Both the position numbers and the translations under genes were made by a program. The notes beneath the pieces were generated by a model that saw only the letters and a program-made list of their open reading frames with translations, had not been told where the DNA came from and searched no databases. A stretch of DNA of 64,000 nt from Ga0077548 sp035440445 (GTDB lineage Bacteria; Pseudomonadota; Alphaproteobacteria; Rhizobiales; Xanthobacteraceae), in assembly GCA_035440445.1 (NCBI GenBank), contig DAORMJ010000007.1:90869-154868 (forward strand), read 5' to 3'. How positions within the stretch are numbered: position 1 is the first letter of the stretch; each line of letters begins with the position of its first letter. Shown one piece after another: positions 8,230 to 16,927 of this stretch.

Positions 8230-9112
8230 GACCGATCTTTCCGAACAGGCCCTGCGGGCGGAACATGAGGAATACGATCATGGTCGCAAATACAATCGGC
8301 TCGGTCCACACCGGAGGGATGAACAGGCTCGCGAGCGCCTGCACCTGCGACAGCACCAGACCGGCGACAAGCGCGCCCCAGATCGAGCCCATGCCGCCGA
8401 CAATCACAACGGTGAACGCCAGCAGGATGAAGTCGCGGCCCATAGTGGGAAACACCGAGTACAGCGGCGCAAGCAGCGCGCCGGCGATACCCGCGAGCGC
8501 CACGCCGAAAGCGAATGCGCCCGTGTAAACAAGCCGTACCGGTACGCCGAGCGAAGCCGCCATGTTTCTGTCGTAGGCTGCCGCCCGCACCATGGCGCCG
8601 AGGCGCGTTCCGTAAACCGTATAGGCAACGGCACCGATGATCAGCGAGCCAATGCCGATTAGAAACATCCGGTAGTTCGGAATGATGATGCCGAAGATTT
8701 CGGTAGCACCCGAAATCGGCGTGTCGGGCCGATGTGTGTTGGGTCCGAAGATGATTTTAAGAACATCTTCCGCGATCAGCGCGAGGCCGAAGGTCAGCAG
8801 CAGCGTCGTAACGTGACGATCCTTGGTCGAAAATACCCTGCTGATAAGAAGCCGCTCGACGAGCACCGCAAGCGGGATCATCAGGATCGGCACCAGAACC
8901 AGGATCACCCAGAAGTTCAAGCCCACGCTTGCAAGCGCTAGCGCGCCGAAGGCTCCGATCGCGTAGAACTCGCCGTGACTCATATTGATCACGTCAAGCA
9001 GGCCGAAGATGATGGTCAGGCCCAGTGCCACCAGCACAATCGCTACGCCGAGCACCAGGCCGTTAATCACCTGCGGCGCGAGAATGAACTGAAGATAGTC
9101 AGCGTCGATCAT
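8222..9112 (-). CDS. livH: branched-chain-type ABC transporter permease (LivH-like)
   Basis: A 296-residue membrane protein with the LivH pattern: INGLVLGVAIVLVALGLTII near the N-terminus, INMSHGEF as the conserved cytoplasmic loop, GGMGSIWGALVAG near residue 235, and the family end FRPQGLFGK. It is intact, unlike the second livH at 38971-39874, which makes it a useful internal reference. It lies 42 bp after livK. Confidence 0.94.
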   Translation of the reverse strand: MIDADYLQFILAPQVINGLVLGVAIVLVALGLTIIFGLLDVINMSHGEFYAIGAFGALALASVGLNFWVILVLVPILMIPLAVLVERLLISRVFSTKDRHVTTLLLTFGLALIAEDVLKIIFGPNTHRPDTPISGATEIFGIIIPNYRMFLIGIGSLIIGAVAYTVYGTRLGAMVRAAAYDRNMAASLGVPVRLVYTGAFAFGVALAGIAGALLAPLYSVFPTMGRDFILLAFTVVIVGGMGSIWGALVAGLVLSQVQALASLFIPPVWTEPIVFATMIVFLMFRPQGLFGKIGHA

Positions 9113-9154
9113 TGATGCTTTCTCCTCAGCATTCGCGCGCCGCAGTCGGGAGGA

Positions 9155-10333
9155 TTAGAAGCGGGTGCAGACATCCGGGCCGATAGCTTCGGCAGCCGGG
9201 ATGGTGCTCACGATCTTGAATTGACCATTCTCGATACGGACGGCGAACATCGGCGACATAGCCTGATGGTCTCCGGCGCGGATGGTCTTCTGACCTTGCG
9301 GCGTCATCCATGTAAGATTCCGGAGCGCCTCACGCATCTTGTCGGTATCGGTCGAGCCTGCCTTCTCCGCAGCCGCCTTGTAGGCATAGAGCATGCCGTA
9401 GGAGTCAGCGGCGAAGAGATCCGGGTCTTCCTTGAACTTCGCATTGAAGGCCGCCACGAACTTCTTGTTCTCCGGCGTATCGATCTGCGCCGAATAGCCG
9501 ATTCCCGTCACAAAGCCTTCCGCAGCCTTGCCGAGCGCCTTGATGTTCTGTCCGGTGATCGCGCCAGCCGCACCGATGACCAGCACATTGCGGAGCATGT
9601 TGAACTCCTGCATCTGCGTCAGCAGGCGAACGGTGTCGTTACCGGCGGTCGAAGTATAGATGACGTCCGGACGGGCCGAGCGGATCTGACCGAAATACTG
9701 CGAGTAGTCCTTGGAATCGAGCGGCGCGAAGATTTCGCCGATCGACTTGATGTTCACGCTCTCGGCGCTGCGCTTGAACGCGGCAACCGTTGAGCGGCCC
9801 ATCTCGTAGTCGGGGCCGACCAGGTACAGCTTCGCCTGTGGCTTTTCCTTTTTCAGCCAGGCCGCGAGCGCGACCGACTGCTGCTCGGCACGCGCGTTGA
9901 AACGAAACACGTTCGGCGAACAACGGTCGCCGGTGATCGAGTCTGCATAGGACACCGTGGTCGAGACCAGACGATTGTTGCGCTCACCGAGGAGACCGAC
10001 CGCAAGCGTCGATGCGGAATTCACGGTGCCGGTCAGGAAGTCCACCTTCTCGACCTGCAGGAGGCGCTCCGCCTTTTGCACGGCAACGGCCGGATTGGCT
10101 TCTTCGTCTTCGAACAGGAGAACGAGCTTGCGGCCATTGATGCCGCCAGCGCTGTTGATTTCTTCAGCGGCGAGTTCGAAGCCCCAGCGCACGGTGCGGC
10201 CGATGCTTGCGTAACTACCCGAAAGCGGCGTCACGACGCCGATCTTGATTGGCTCCTGCGCATAGACCGGCGCGGCCGGCGCCATTGCGAGCATCGCGCC
10301 CGCAGCAGCCAGAGTTGTAGCGAGTTTTTTCAT
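9155..10333 (-). CDS. livK: branched-chain-type ABC transporter substrate-binding protein (LivK-like)
   Basis: A 392-residue type I periplasmic binding protein. The signal peptide is MKKLATTLAAAGAMLAMAPA with cleavage near VYAQ. The mature part begins PIKIGVVTPLSGSYASIGR, the normal opening of the family, and has LVLLFEDEEANPAVAVQKA next. The start at 10333 is preceded by GGAGGAGACC, a near-ideal ribosome-binding site that suits the high expression expected of a receptor. It is the first gene of the liv-SDR operon. The promoter region is shared with the divergent MarR gene. The ligand is probably a carboxylate related to the P450 substrate (inferred). Confidence 0.93.
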   Translation of the reverse strand: MKKLATTLAAAGAMLAMAPAAPVYAQEPIKIGVVTPLSGSYASIGRTVRWGFELAAEEINSAGGINGRKLVLLFEDEEANPAVAVQKAERLLQVEKVDFLTGTVNSASTLAVGLLGERNNRLVSTTVSYADSITGDRCSPNVFRFNARAEQQSVALAAWLKKEKPQAKLYLVGPDYEMGRSTVAAFKRSAESVNIKSIGEIFAPLDSKDYSQYFGQIRSARPDVIYTSTAGNDTVRLLTQMQEFNMLRNVLVIGAAGAITGQNIKALGKAAEGFVTGIGYSAQIDTPENKKFVAAFNAKFKEDPDLFAADSYGMLYAYKAAAEKAGSTDTDKMREALRNLTWMTPQGQKTIRAGDHQAMSPMFAVRIENGQFKIVSTIPAAEAIGPDVCTRF

Positions 10334-10402
10334 GGTCTCCTCCCCGATGTGTATTTGGACTAATTGTTCTAGTTCTTTGCGATAAGTGATACTGTCAGAA
10401 CT

Positions 10403-10416
10403 GTTGATTTGTCAAC
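10403..10416. promoter_or_regulatory. putative MarR operator in the livK/MarR intergenic region
   Basis: GTTGATTTGTCAAC is an inverted repeat with arms GTTGA/TCAAC around TTTG. It lies 70 bp upstream of livK and 105 bp upstream of the divergent MarR gene. Exactly the same 14-mer occurs at 13857-13870 upstream of the P450 operon. The adjacent MarR protein is the obvious candidate regulator. Confidence 0.7.
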
Positions 10417-10520
10417 TAATATAGCTCTTTTCCAATGAATCTAATAAGTCGTTGTAGATCAACGTTTTGGGACGATGTCGGTTATAGTCGCCGCATTCGA
10501 TTCCGTGCCGGGGGCGACTG

Positions 10521-11048
10521 ATGAAGCCAAACAAGAAATCTGCCGTAGAGAGGACCGTTCTCGACCTCGATCGTCACATTCCGTATTTTTTCACGTACAT
10601 CACCAACAAGCTTTCAAGCGGCGCGAGCCGTCTCTACCGCAAGCATTTCGGAATCGGCATCACCGAATGGCGCATCATGGGCGTCCTGGCCGGCGCTCCC
10701 GACATCAATGCAAACCAGATCTGCATCAAGATCGGAATGGACAAGGCTGCGATCAGCCGCAGCCTTCAGATTCTCGAACAGCAGAAGCTGATCTTCTTCA
10801 CCGATACTGATGATAATCGCACCCGCAGCATCTCGCTAACGCCCGGCGGTTACAAAGTTCACGATCAGATCATCCAGATCGCGCTTCAGCGCGAGAATCT
10901 GATGGTGGCCAAGTTCACCAACGAGGAACGCCGCCTGTTCGAAAAGTTTTTACGCCATATTCGTAGCGAAGTGGCCAACGTCAACGCGTGGGATCCATTC
11001 GAAGACGCTCCCGCCGCGAAGCGCAAGCGTTCCGGTCAGACCGGCTGA
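10521..11048 (+). CDS. MarR family transcriptional regulator
   Basis: A 175-residue winged-helix regulator. The region KHFGIGITEWRIMGVLAG leads into the wHTH, followed by ICIKIGMDKAAISRSLQIL (recognition helix) and the wing DTDDNRTRSISLTPGG. It is probably a homodimer that binds an aromatic or CoA-type ligand and releases DNA. It is transcribed away from livK across 187 bp that contain a 14-bp palindrome. The same palindrome precedes the P450 operon, so this protein probably controls both. Its 3' end overlaps the convergent ferredoxin reductase gene by 13 bp. Confidence 0.92.
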   Translation: MKPNKKSAVERTVLDLDRHIPYFFTYITNKLSSGASRLYRKHFGIGITEWRIMGVLAGAPDINANQICIKIGMDKAAISRSLQILEQQKLIFFTDTDDNRTRSISLTPGGYKVHDQIIQIALQRENLMVAKFTNEERRLFEKFLRHIRSEVANVNAWDPFEDAPAAKRKRSGQTG

Positions 11049-12256
11049 TTGCCGGCAAGAAAGCCCTTGAGCGAGAAGTCCGGCGCCAGGAACGCCTGCT
11101 TGGTCAGAGGGACGCTGCCGGCCAGCAGCTTTCTCGCATCCATGTGGTCAGCGGGCGCATTGATCGACTCGATTGCGACGCACTGCCCTTCCCTGAAGCA
11201 ATAAACGGAGAACTTCTTGTCCGCCACGCTTCCGCGCAGGATCGCTTCGTCGTGCCCACCGATGAGACCCGCGATCTGCAACTTGACGTTATGCTGATCG
11301 CTCCAGAACCACGGCACCGCCCGATAGGCCGCCTGCCTGTTGCCCATGATCAGCGCCGCAACAAATTTTGCCTGATCGACAGCGTTCTGCACGGACTCGA
11401 TGCGGACAACACTTTTCGCATAGGCCGACTGAAAAGCCGCGCAATCGCCGATCGCGAACACGGCCGGATCGGCGGTCGAAAGGAATTCATCGACGACGAT
11501 GCCGTTTCTGGTTTCGAGACCCGACGCCGCGGCTACCGCAACATTCGGCTCGATGCCGATGCCAGCGAATACGATGTCTGCAGGAATCACCTCACCTGCG
11601 AGGCGAACCTCTGCTTTGCCATCGGCCAGCGGCTCGTAGCTGACGCTTCGCGCATCACAACGCAGAACGACTCCATTGGCTTCATGCAGGGCGTGGACGA
11701 ATTCCGATGTCGGCGCGCTAACCGATCTCGCAAGAACGCGCGGAGCGATATCCACGACCGTCACATGATGCCCGAGGCCGCGCAGTGACGAGGCGACCTC
11801 GAGGCCCACGAAGCCAGCGCCAATGATGACCACGCGGCGTTGCTCCGCAATACGTTCGCGAATGCGATCGGCGTCGCTTCGCGTCCGCAACATCAGAATG
11901 CCTTCCGAGTCCCCGGGGAACTTGCGGTTGCTGCCGCCGAGCGCGAGGATCAGATGCGCATAGTTTTCCGTCTGCCCCGATGAAAGCCGCACTTCCCGCG
12001 CCGCACGATCGATCGACACGACGCTCACGCCGCGCAGCAGCTCGATCTGCTTGTCGGCGAAAATCTTCTCGGCGCGCAGCGGAAGCAGGCTCGCGCCGCT
12101 CTTGAGATAGGTCTTCGACAGCGGAGGCCGCTGATAAGGCAAATCCGTCTCATCGCCGACAAGCAGGATGCGCCCGCCGTAGCCGAGATCGCGCAGCGAG
12201 ATCGCTGCCTGCGTACCCGCCTGCCCCGCACCAGCGATGATGATCGTATCGTTCAT
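11036..12256 (-). CDS. FAD-dependent ferredoxin reductase (P450 electron chain)
   Basis: A 406-residue NAD(P)H:ferredoxin reductase of the putidaredoxin-reductase/rubredoxin-reductase class. An N-terminal FAD motif GAGQAGTQAA is at residues 8-17, a second dinucleotide motif GAGFVGLEVA lies near residue 145, and FAIGDCA is the C-terminal FAD site. A reductase-type C-terminal domain follows. It passes electrons from NAD(P)H to the ferredoxin encoded 5 bp upstream, which reduces the P450. Last gene of the three-gene P450 operon. Confidence 0.93.
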   Translation of the reverse strand: MNDTIIIAGAGQAGTQAAISLRDLGYGGRILLVGDETDLPYQRPPLSKTYLKSGASLLPLRAEKIFADKQIELLRGVSVVSIDRAAREVRLSSGQTENYAHLILALGGSNRKFPGDSEGILMLRTRSDADRIRERIAEQRRVVIIGAGFVGLEVASSLRGLGHHVTVVDIAPRVLARSVSAPTSEFVHALHEANGVVLRCDARSVSYEPLADGKAEVRLAGEVIPADIVFAGIGIEPNVAVAAASGLETRNGIVVDEFLSTADPAVFAIGDCAAFQSAYAKSVVRIESVQNAVDQAKFVAALIMGNRQAAYRAVPWFWSDQHNVKLQIAGLIGGHDEAILRGSVADKKFSVYCFREGQCVAIESINAPADHMDARKLLAGSVPLTKQAFLAPDFSLKGFLAGNQPV

Positions 12257-12261
12257 GCTAC

Positions 12262-12585
12262 TCAGATTTGCGTTTCGGGAAGCTCGAGAATCAGCCCTTC
12301 CAAGTCTTCCGTCATTACGATCTGACAGCTCAACCGGCTAGTTACCCTGCGTTCAGAGGTCGTCGAACCGAGCATTTCCTCTTCTACGGGGCCGATTTCC
12401 GGCAACTCCGCACGGCGACCTTCATCGACATAAACGTGGCACGTGGCGCACATTGCGGAGCCGCCGCATTCCCCGACGATGCCGTCCACACCTGCGCTAA
12501 CCGCAGCATGCATGATGGACGATCCGAGCGGGACGTCGACCTCTTCCCGGCGGCCATCGGGATGGACGAAAACGACTGCTGGCAT
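12262..12585 (-). CDS. 2Fe-2S ferredoxin (adrenodoxin/putidaredoxin type)
   Basis: A 107-residue soluble electron carrier. The four cluster ligands follow the vertebrate/bacterial P450 ferredoxin pattern: Cys40, Cys46 and Cys49 in GECGGSAMCATCHVYV, and the distal Cys in SRLSCQIV near residue 87. The acidic stretch DEGRRAELPEIGPVEEEML matches the docking region of this class. Placed between the P450 and its reductase, 4 bp after the P450 stop. Confidence 0.95.
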   Translation of the reverse strand: MPAVVFVHPDGRREEVDVPLGSSIMHAAVSAGVDGIVGECGGSAMCATCHVYVDEGRRAELPEIGPVEEEMLGSTTSERRVTSRLSCQIVMTEDLEGLILELPETQI

Positions 12586-12589
12586 AGGA

Positions 12590-13786
12590 CTAACCGTGCA
12601 ACCGCAGCGGCAGCTTCTCGATGCCGCGGAGCGTGTTGTGCACCTGCCGCTTGGGAGCGCCGCAAAGCTCGATCGCCCGCACCTGTTTCGCCAGCGCCTT
12701 GAACAGAACCTCGACTTCCAGCCGCGCGATCATCTGGCCGACACAGCCGTGAATGCCGGCGCCGAAGCCGACATGACCGGCGGTTCTGCGGGTGATGTCG
12801 AATTCGTTGGGCCGTTCCCACTTCGCCGGATCGCGGTTCGCGGCACCGAGCGAAATCAGAATCTTCTGGTTCGCAGCGACCGGCGTTCCGGCGATCTCGG
12901 CGGGCTTGCTCGACGTCCGGAAGAACGTCTGGAAGGGAGACTCGAAACGCATGACTTCCTCGAAAGCCGCGCGCATAAGCTCGGGCTTCTCGCGGACCTT
13001 GTCCCACTGCTCGGGATGATCGGCAAAGCAAACCAGCGCGTTCGCAATGGCATTTGTCGTCGTATCGATGCCAGCCGACAGGAATGAACGCACAATCAGC
13101 CCCGCTTCGGCGTCGGTGATCATGCCCTCATCCACTGCGGTATAGATTTGCGCGCCGAGGCCATCCTTGGTCAGCGTCTCGCGGCGGCACGCATTCGTGA
13201 TCCAGGTGATCACCTCTTCGGCGTTGCGCATCGCATCTTCAAACATTTCGTTGCGCGGGCCCATGGTGTTGAACACCATGTTTCCGTAAGCGACGAGGTG
13301 CTGACGCCCCTCCTGCGGCACGCCTACCGCATCGGCGAAAGCACGCATCGGAAACATTTCGGCGAGATGCGGGATCGCGTCGAATTCGCCCAAAGCAATG
13401 CAGGCCGTGACGAGATCGTCTGCCTTGGCCTCAAAGCGCTCTCGCAGCGACCGCAGCGACGCCGGTGACAAGGCACGGCTGATGATTGCGCGATTTTTCG
13501 TATGGTTCGGCGGATCGGTCTCGAGAAGGAGGCTCGGCGTCCGCCAGGGCTTCTCCGACTTCAGGTTGGAAAGCCCAACGCCGGCTCCCGAGATGAAGGT
13601 GTTGTAGTCCGCAAGCACCTGCTGGACCTGCTCGAAGCGTCCGACCGCAAGCACATCGTATTTCTCGAGATAAACGACGGGCGCCTGGCGTAGCGCATCG
13701 TGATGCGAATACGGATTCAGAATGTACTCGACCGAAAACGGATCAACGTCCGTGTGCGGCGGCGCTTTCGTAAGCTGCTCTTGCAC
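12590..13786 (-). CDS. cytochrome P450
   Basis: A 398-residue soluble bacterial P450 monooxygenase. The I-helix oxygen-activation motif is AGIDTT, the ExxR pair lies in EEVMRFESP, and the heme loop is FGAGIHGCVG with the thiolate ligand Cys348. I set the start at the GTG at 13786: GGGAGG is spaced 6 bp upstream and the resulting N-terminus is a normal P450 length; the frame extends to 13999 without P450 similarity. It heads the operon P450-ferredoxin-reductase and probably hydroxylates the compound brought in by the liv system that shares its palindrome. The substrate is unknown. Confidence 0.95.
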   Translation of the reverse strand: MQEQLTKAPPHTDVDPFSVEYILNPYSHHDALRQAPVVYLEKYDVLAVGRFEQVQQVLADYNTFISGAGVGLSNLKSEKPWRTPSLLLETDPPNHTKNRAIISRALSPASLRSLRERFEAKADDLVTACIALGEFDAIPHLAEMFPMRAFADAVGVPQEGRQHLVAYGNMVFNTMGPRNEMFEDAMRNAEEVITWITNACRRETLTKDGLGAQIYTAVDEGMITDAEAGLIVRSFLSAGIDTTTNAIANALVCFADHPEQWDKVREKPELMRAAFEEVMRFESPFQTFFRTSSKPAEIAGTPVAANQKILISLGAANRDPAKWERPNEFDITRRTAGHVGFGAGIHGCVGQMIARLEVEVLFKALAKQVRAIELCGAPKRQVHNTLRGIEKLPLRLHG

Positions 13787-13856
13787 CCACAACCTCCCGC
13801 AAATTCTTTTTTTCGCCGGCACTGGTCCAGCGTGCCAAGGGAGATGGCAGCACTTG

Positions 13857-13870
13857 GTTGATTTGTCAAC
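13857..13870. promoter_or_regulatory. putative MarR operator upstream of the P450 operon
   Basis: GTTGATTTGTCAAC, identical over all 14 bases to 10403-10416, lies 70 bp upstream of the P450 GTG, a normal promoter/operator distance. The rest of the 297-bp gap between the P450 and the enoyl-CoA hydratase (13787-14083) shows nothing else I can name. Confidence 0.7.
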
Positions 13871-14083
13871 GATCTCGGCCTGGGGCGGCCTGTTACCCCT
13901 CGGTCCATGCGCAATGCCGCTTTTTTCTGCGCAAGTGCAGGCCTGTCCGGTCTGTCGTGGCTTGCGCAACTTGGTCGATCGACTCAACCGCAAAAGCAAA
14001 CCGCGCCCTTCCGGATGACAGAGGAGCGCGGTTACAGTTTTAAGACGATGCCGTGCGCCTCACCGAGCGCCAGCTATCTGCGT

Positions 14084-14887
14084 TCAGCTTCCCTTGAACT
14101 GCGGCGGGCGCTTGGCGTGAAACGCCTCGACGCCTTCCTTGAAGTCGTCGGACTGACGCAACCGGCTATAGCAATGCCCTTCCAGTTCGATGCCGATCGT
14201 GAGGTTGGCATCCTCGGAATCGTTCAACAGCTTCTTCGCGGTGCGCTGCGCAAGCGGTGAGAACTCACGAAGCTCTTTCACCAAAGCATCCGTCGCGCTC
14301 TCGAGCTTGTCGTCCGGAACGCATTCCGTGATGACGCCCCAGTCATAGGCCTGCTTTGCCTTGATACGACGCGAGCGCATGACCACGTCTTTGGTCCGGG
14401 TAATGCCGATCATGTGCTGGAGGCGTGCCGATCCGCCAGATCCCGGGATCTGACCGAGCTTCTGCTCCGGCAATGCATATTGCGCCGTCTCTGAGGCAAG
14501 ACGGAAATCGCACGCCAGCGAAATTTCGAAGCCTACGCCAAAGCAGTATCCGCGAGCGGCCGCAATCACCGGCTTCGAACAGCGCGTCGGTGCTGCAATG
14601 TTCCACGCCAGCTTGGAAACATGCTCGGGCGACGCTTCCATGAAACCCTTGATGTTTCCGCCGCTCGAAAAATGCTCGCCGATGGAGCGAAGCACGATCA
14701 CCCTCACCTCATCATCGAGATCGAGATACTCGAAAACGAGCCGCAACTGATCGCGTTGCGGCATGGAAATGATATTGAAAGGCGGACGATCCAGGATGAT
14801 GTCAGCCCGCTCCTGCGCCGCATCGACCTCGACACGAAAACCGTCGAGCTGTTCAAGCCGCGGATCGTTGAATTTCTTCGGTTGCAT
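14084..14887 (-). CDS. enoyl-CoA hydratase/isomerase family protein
   Basis: A 267-residue crotonase-family enzyme. Oxyanion-hole segment FSSGGNIKGF, then GYCFGVGFEISLACDF with a Glu at the hydratase position, and YALPEQKLGQIPGSGG with the second Glu. The N-terminal extension (MQPKKFNDPRLEQLDGF) is longer than in classical EchA and resembles crotonases of aromatic-ring degradation. The start overlaps the stop of the acyl-CoA ligase by one base (TAATG). Last gene of the Mo-hydroxylase A operon, probably acting on the CoA ester made by that ligase. Confidence 0.88.
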   Translation of the reverse strand: MQPKKFNDPRLEQLDGFRVEVDAAQERADIILDRPPFNIISMPQRDQLRLVFEYLDLDDEVRVIVLRSIGEHFSSGGNIKGFMEASPEHVSKLAWNIAAPTRCSKPVIAAARGYCFGVGFEISLACDFRLASETAQYALPEQKLGQIPGSGGSARLQHMIGITRTKDVVMRSRRIKAKQAYDWGVITECVPDDKLESATDALVKELREFSPLAQRTAKKLLNDSEDANLTIGIELEGHCYSRLRQSDDFKEGVEAFHAKRPPQFKGS

Positions 14888-16428
14888 TATGCCGTTTCCT
14901 TGCTCTGAGAACTGGATTCTTCGATGTATTCGCCGGCGACCAGCTTGCGCCGCAACAGCTTCCCGACCGGTGACTTGGGAACTTCGGTCACGAACACGTA
15001 GCGCCGGGGCCGCTTGAAGTTCGCGAGGCCCGATGTCCGGCAGTATTCGTCAAGCTCCGCTTCGGTCACCGGAGCGCGGCGGCTGATGAAGGCCGCGATA
15101 ATCTTGCCCCACCGCGCATCGGGCAGACCGACGACCGCGACTTCCGAAACCGCGGGATGCAGCGACAGGCAGCTTTCGATCTCGACAGGCGAGACGTTCT
15201 CGCCGCCCGTGATGATCATGTCATCGACGCGGCCGCTCACGAAAAGATCACCATCCTCATCGAAATATCCGGTATCACCGGTGAAGTACCAACCTTGCCG
15301 AAGCGCCTTCGCGTCGGACTCCGGCCGCCGCCAATAGCCTTCGAAACTTTCGTCACCCGCAAGAAGGGCGACGATCTCCCCTTCTTCGCCGACGGCTGCG
15401 ACGTCATCCGGAGATGATGCGTTCAGCTTCACAACGCGCACCATCTGGTTGATGCCTGCGCGTCCGGCTGAACCGGGTTTGGCCGTCGCATTCTGGTCGA
15501 TGGTGAAGGTATAGATTTCAGACGAACCGTAGTGGTTGACGAACAGCTCCGGCTTGAACGCATCCTGCAGCTTCTTCAGCAATCCATCGGTCATCGGCGC
15601 ACCCGCAAAGCCGAGCTTTCGCACCGAACTCACATTCGCATTGGCGAAATGCGAGCTGTGCACCACATCATGATAGAGCGTCGGGACGAGATAAAGATTG
15701 GTGATCTTCTCGTTCTCGATGATGCGAAGCGCCTCTTGAATATCGAAGCGAGGCAGCGAAGCGAAAACGCCGTTGATCAGCGACATCGCCAGCAAAGAGC
15801 GCACGCCCATGGTGTGATAGAGCGGCATCACCCCGAGCGTGCGCTCGCCGAGCGCGTACAAGTTTTGCGCGACATGCGCGATCGCTGCCGCGCGTTCCGC
15901 GCGCTGCCGGCGCGGCACGCCTTTGGGCTTCGCCGTAGTGCCAGAGGTATAAAGCATCACCGACCATGCGTCGGGCCCAACGCGGGGTCTCGCATCCGCC
16001 GCCGGATTTTTCAGCAGGTCGGAGAACACAGGGTCCGGGCCATCGTGCAGCGATATGCGCGCCACACGCTTTGCCTGCGTGGACTGCTGAACCGCCTCGG
16101 CAGAGACGGACTCATAAACAATGCCCTTGGCTTCCGAATTCTCGATAAAGAAATCGATCTCGTCGAACTTGGCGCGCCAGTTGACGGGGGTAATCACGAT
16201 GCCGGCGAACTGACAGGCCCAGTGCAGTGTCGCCGCTTCCCAGCGGTTCTGGAGCGCGGTGACGAGGTGATCACCGGGGATGAAACCCATGTCGTCGAAG
16301 CTCGCGACCAGCGAAGAAATGCGCTTGTACCACTCGGCGTAGGTAAATCGGGTTTCGCCATCGACCAGCGCGAGTGCGTCCGGCTCGCGCGCGACCGACG
16401 CGATGAAACTGGTCCCGAGATCAAACAT
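14887..16428 (-). CDS. AMP-dependent acyl/aryl-CoA ligase
   Basis: A 513-residue ANL-superfamily ligase that activates a carboxylic acid with ATP and CoA. It has the P-loop TSGTTAKPKG, the adenylate motif NHYGSSEIYTF, GWYFTGDTGY, the hinge GRVDDMIITGGENVSPVEIE and the catalytic Lys in KSPVGKLLRR near the C-terminus. The pattern is closest to 4-chlorobenzoate/benzoate-type ligases, but specificity cannot be assigned. It overlaps the 2Fe-2S subunit gene by 8 bp, so it belongs to the Mo-hydroxylase A operon. Confidence 0.9.
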   Translation of the reverse strand: MFDLGTSFIASVAREPDALALVDGETRFTYAEWYKRISSLVASFDDMGFIPGDHLVTALQNRWEAATLHWACQFAGIVITPVNWRAKFDEIDFFIENSEAKGIVYESVSAEAVQQSTQAKRVARISLHDGPDPVFSDLLKNPAADARPRVGPDAWSVMLYTSGTTAKPKGVPRRQRAERAAAIAHVAQNLYALGERTLGVMPLYHTMGVRSLLAMSLINGVFASLPRFDIQEALRIIENEKITNLYLVPTLYHDVVHSSHFANANVSSVRKLGFAGAPMTDGLLKKLQDAFKPELFVNHYGSSEIYTFTIDQNATAKPGSAGRAGINQMVRVVKLNASSPDDVAAVGEEGEIVALLAGDESFEGYWRRPESDAKALRQGWYFTGDTGYFDEDGDLFVSGRVDDMIITGGENVSPVEIESCLSLHPAVSEVAVVGLPDARWGKIIAAFISRRAPVTEAELDEYCRTSGLANFKRPRRYVFVTEVPKSPVGKLLRRKLVAGEYIEESSSQSKETA

Positions 16429-16927
16429 TATCCTGCTCCTGCATTTTCTTAGCGGCGTCCAGCGCAGCGGCGACGATGGGTCCGTAACCGGTGCAACGGC
16501 AGATATGTCCGCCGAGAAATTCGCGCAGTTCGCTTTCGCTTACGTCCTTGCGCTCGCGCAGAAATGCATCGAGCGACATCAAAATCCCTGCGGTGCAGAA
16601 GCCGCATTGCAGCGCGTGATGCCTGCGAAAGGCTTCCTGCAAAATCGACAGCCGTCCCGGCTCCGGCGCCAATCCCTCCACGGTGCGAATGGATGCGCCG
16701 TCGGCCTGCACCGCAAGCGTCAGACAAGAGCGCGCGGGCACGCCGTCGATCTGCACGGTGCAGGCACCGCACACGCCATGCTCGCAGCCGACATGCGTTC
16801 CAGTCGCGCCAAGCTCATGGCGCAGGAAATCGGAGAGCAGGGTTCGCGGCTCCGCGAAGCCCTCTGCCAGCCGGCCGTTCAGTTCGAACCGCACCTTGTG
16901 GCGGTTATTTCGGTTCAGTTGAGGCAT
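16421..16927 (-). CDS. Mo-hydroxylase A, 2Fe-2S (CoxS-type) subunit
   Basis: A 168-residue small subunit of a xanthine-dehydrogenase-family enzyme. The plant-ferredoxin-like domain has CEHGVCGACTV and a further Cys in ARSCL; the four-helix [2Fe-2S] domain has CGFCTAGIL and HICRCTGYG. It carries electrons from the molybdenum centre to the FAD subunit. It overlaps the FAD subunit by 13 bp and the ligase by 8 bp. Confidence 0.95.
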   Translation of the reverse strand: MPQLNRNNRHKVRFELNGRLAEGFAEPRTLLSDFLRHELGATGTHVGCEHGVCGACTVQIDGVPARSCLTLAVQADGASIRTVEGLAPEPGRLSILQEAFRRHHALQCGFCTAGILMSLDAFLRERKDVSESELREFLGGHICRCTGYGPIVAAALDAAKKMQEQDNV

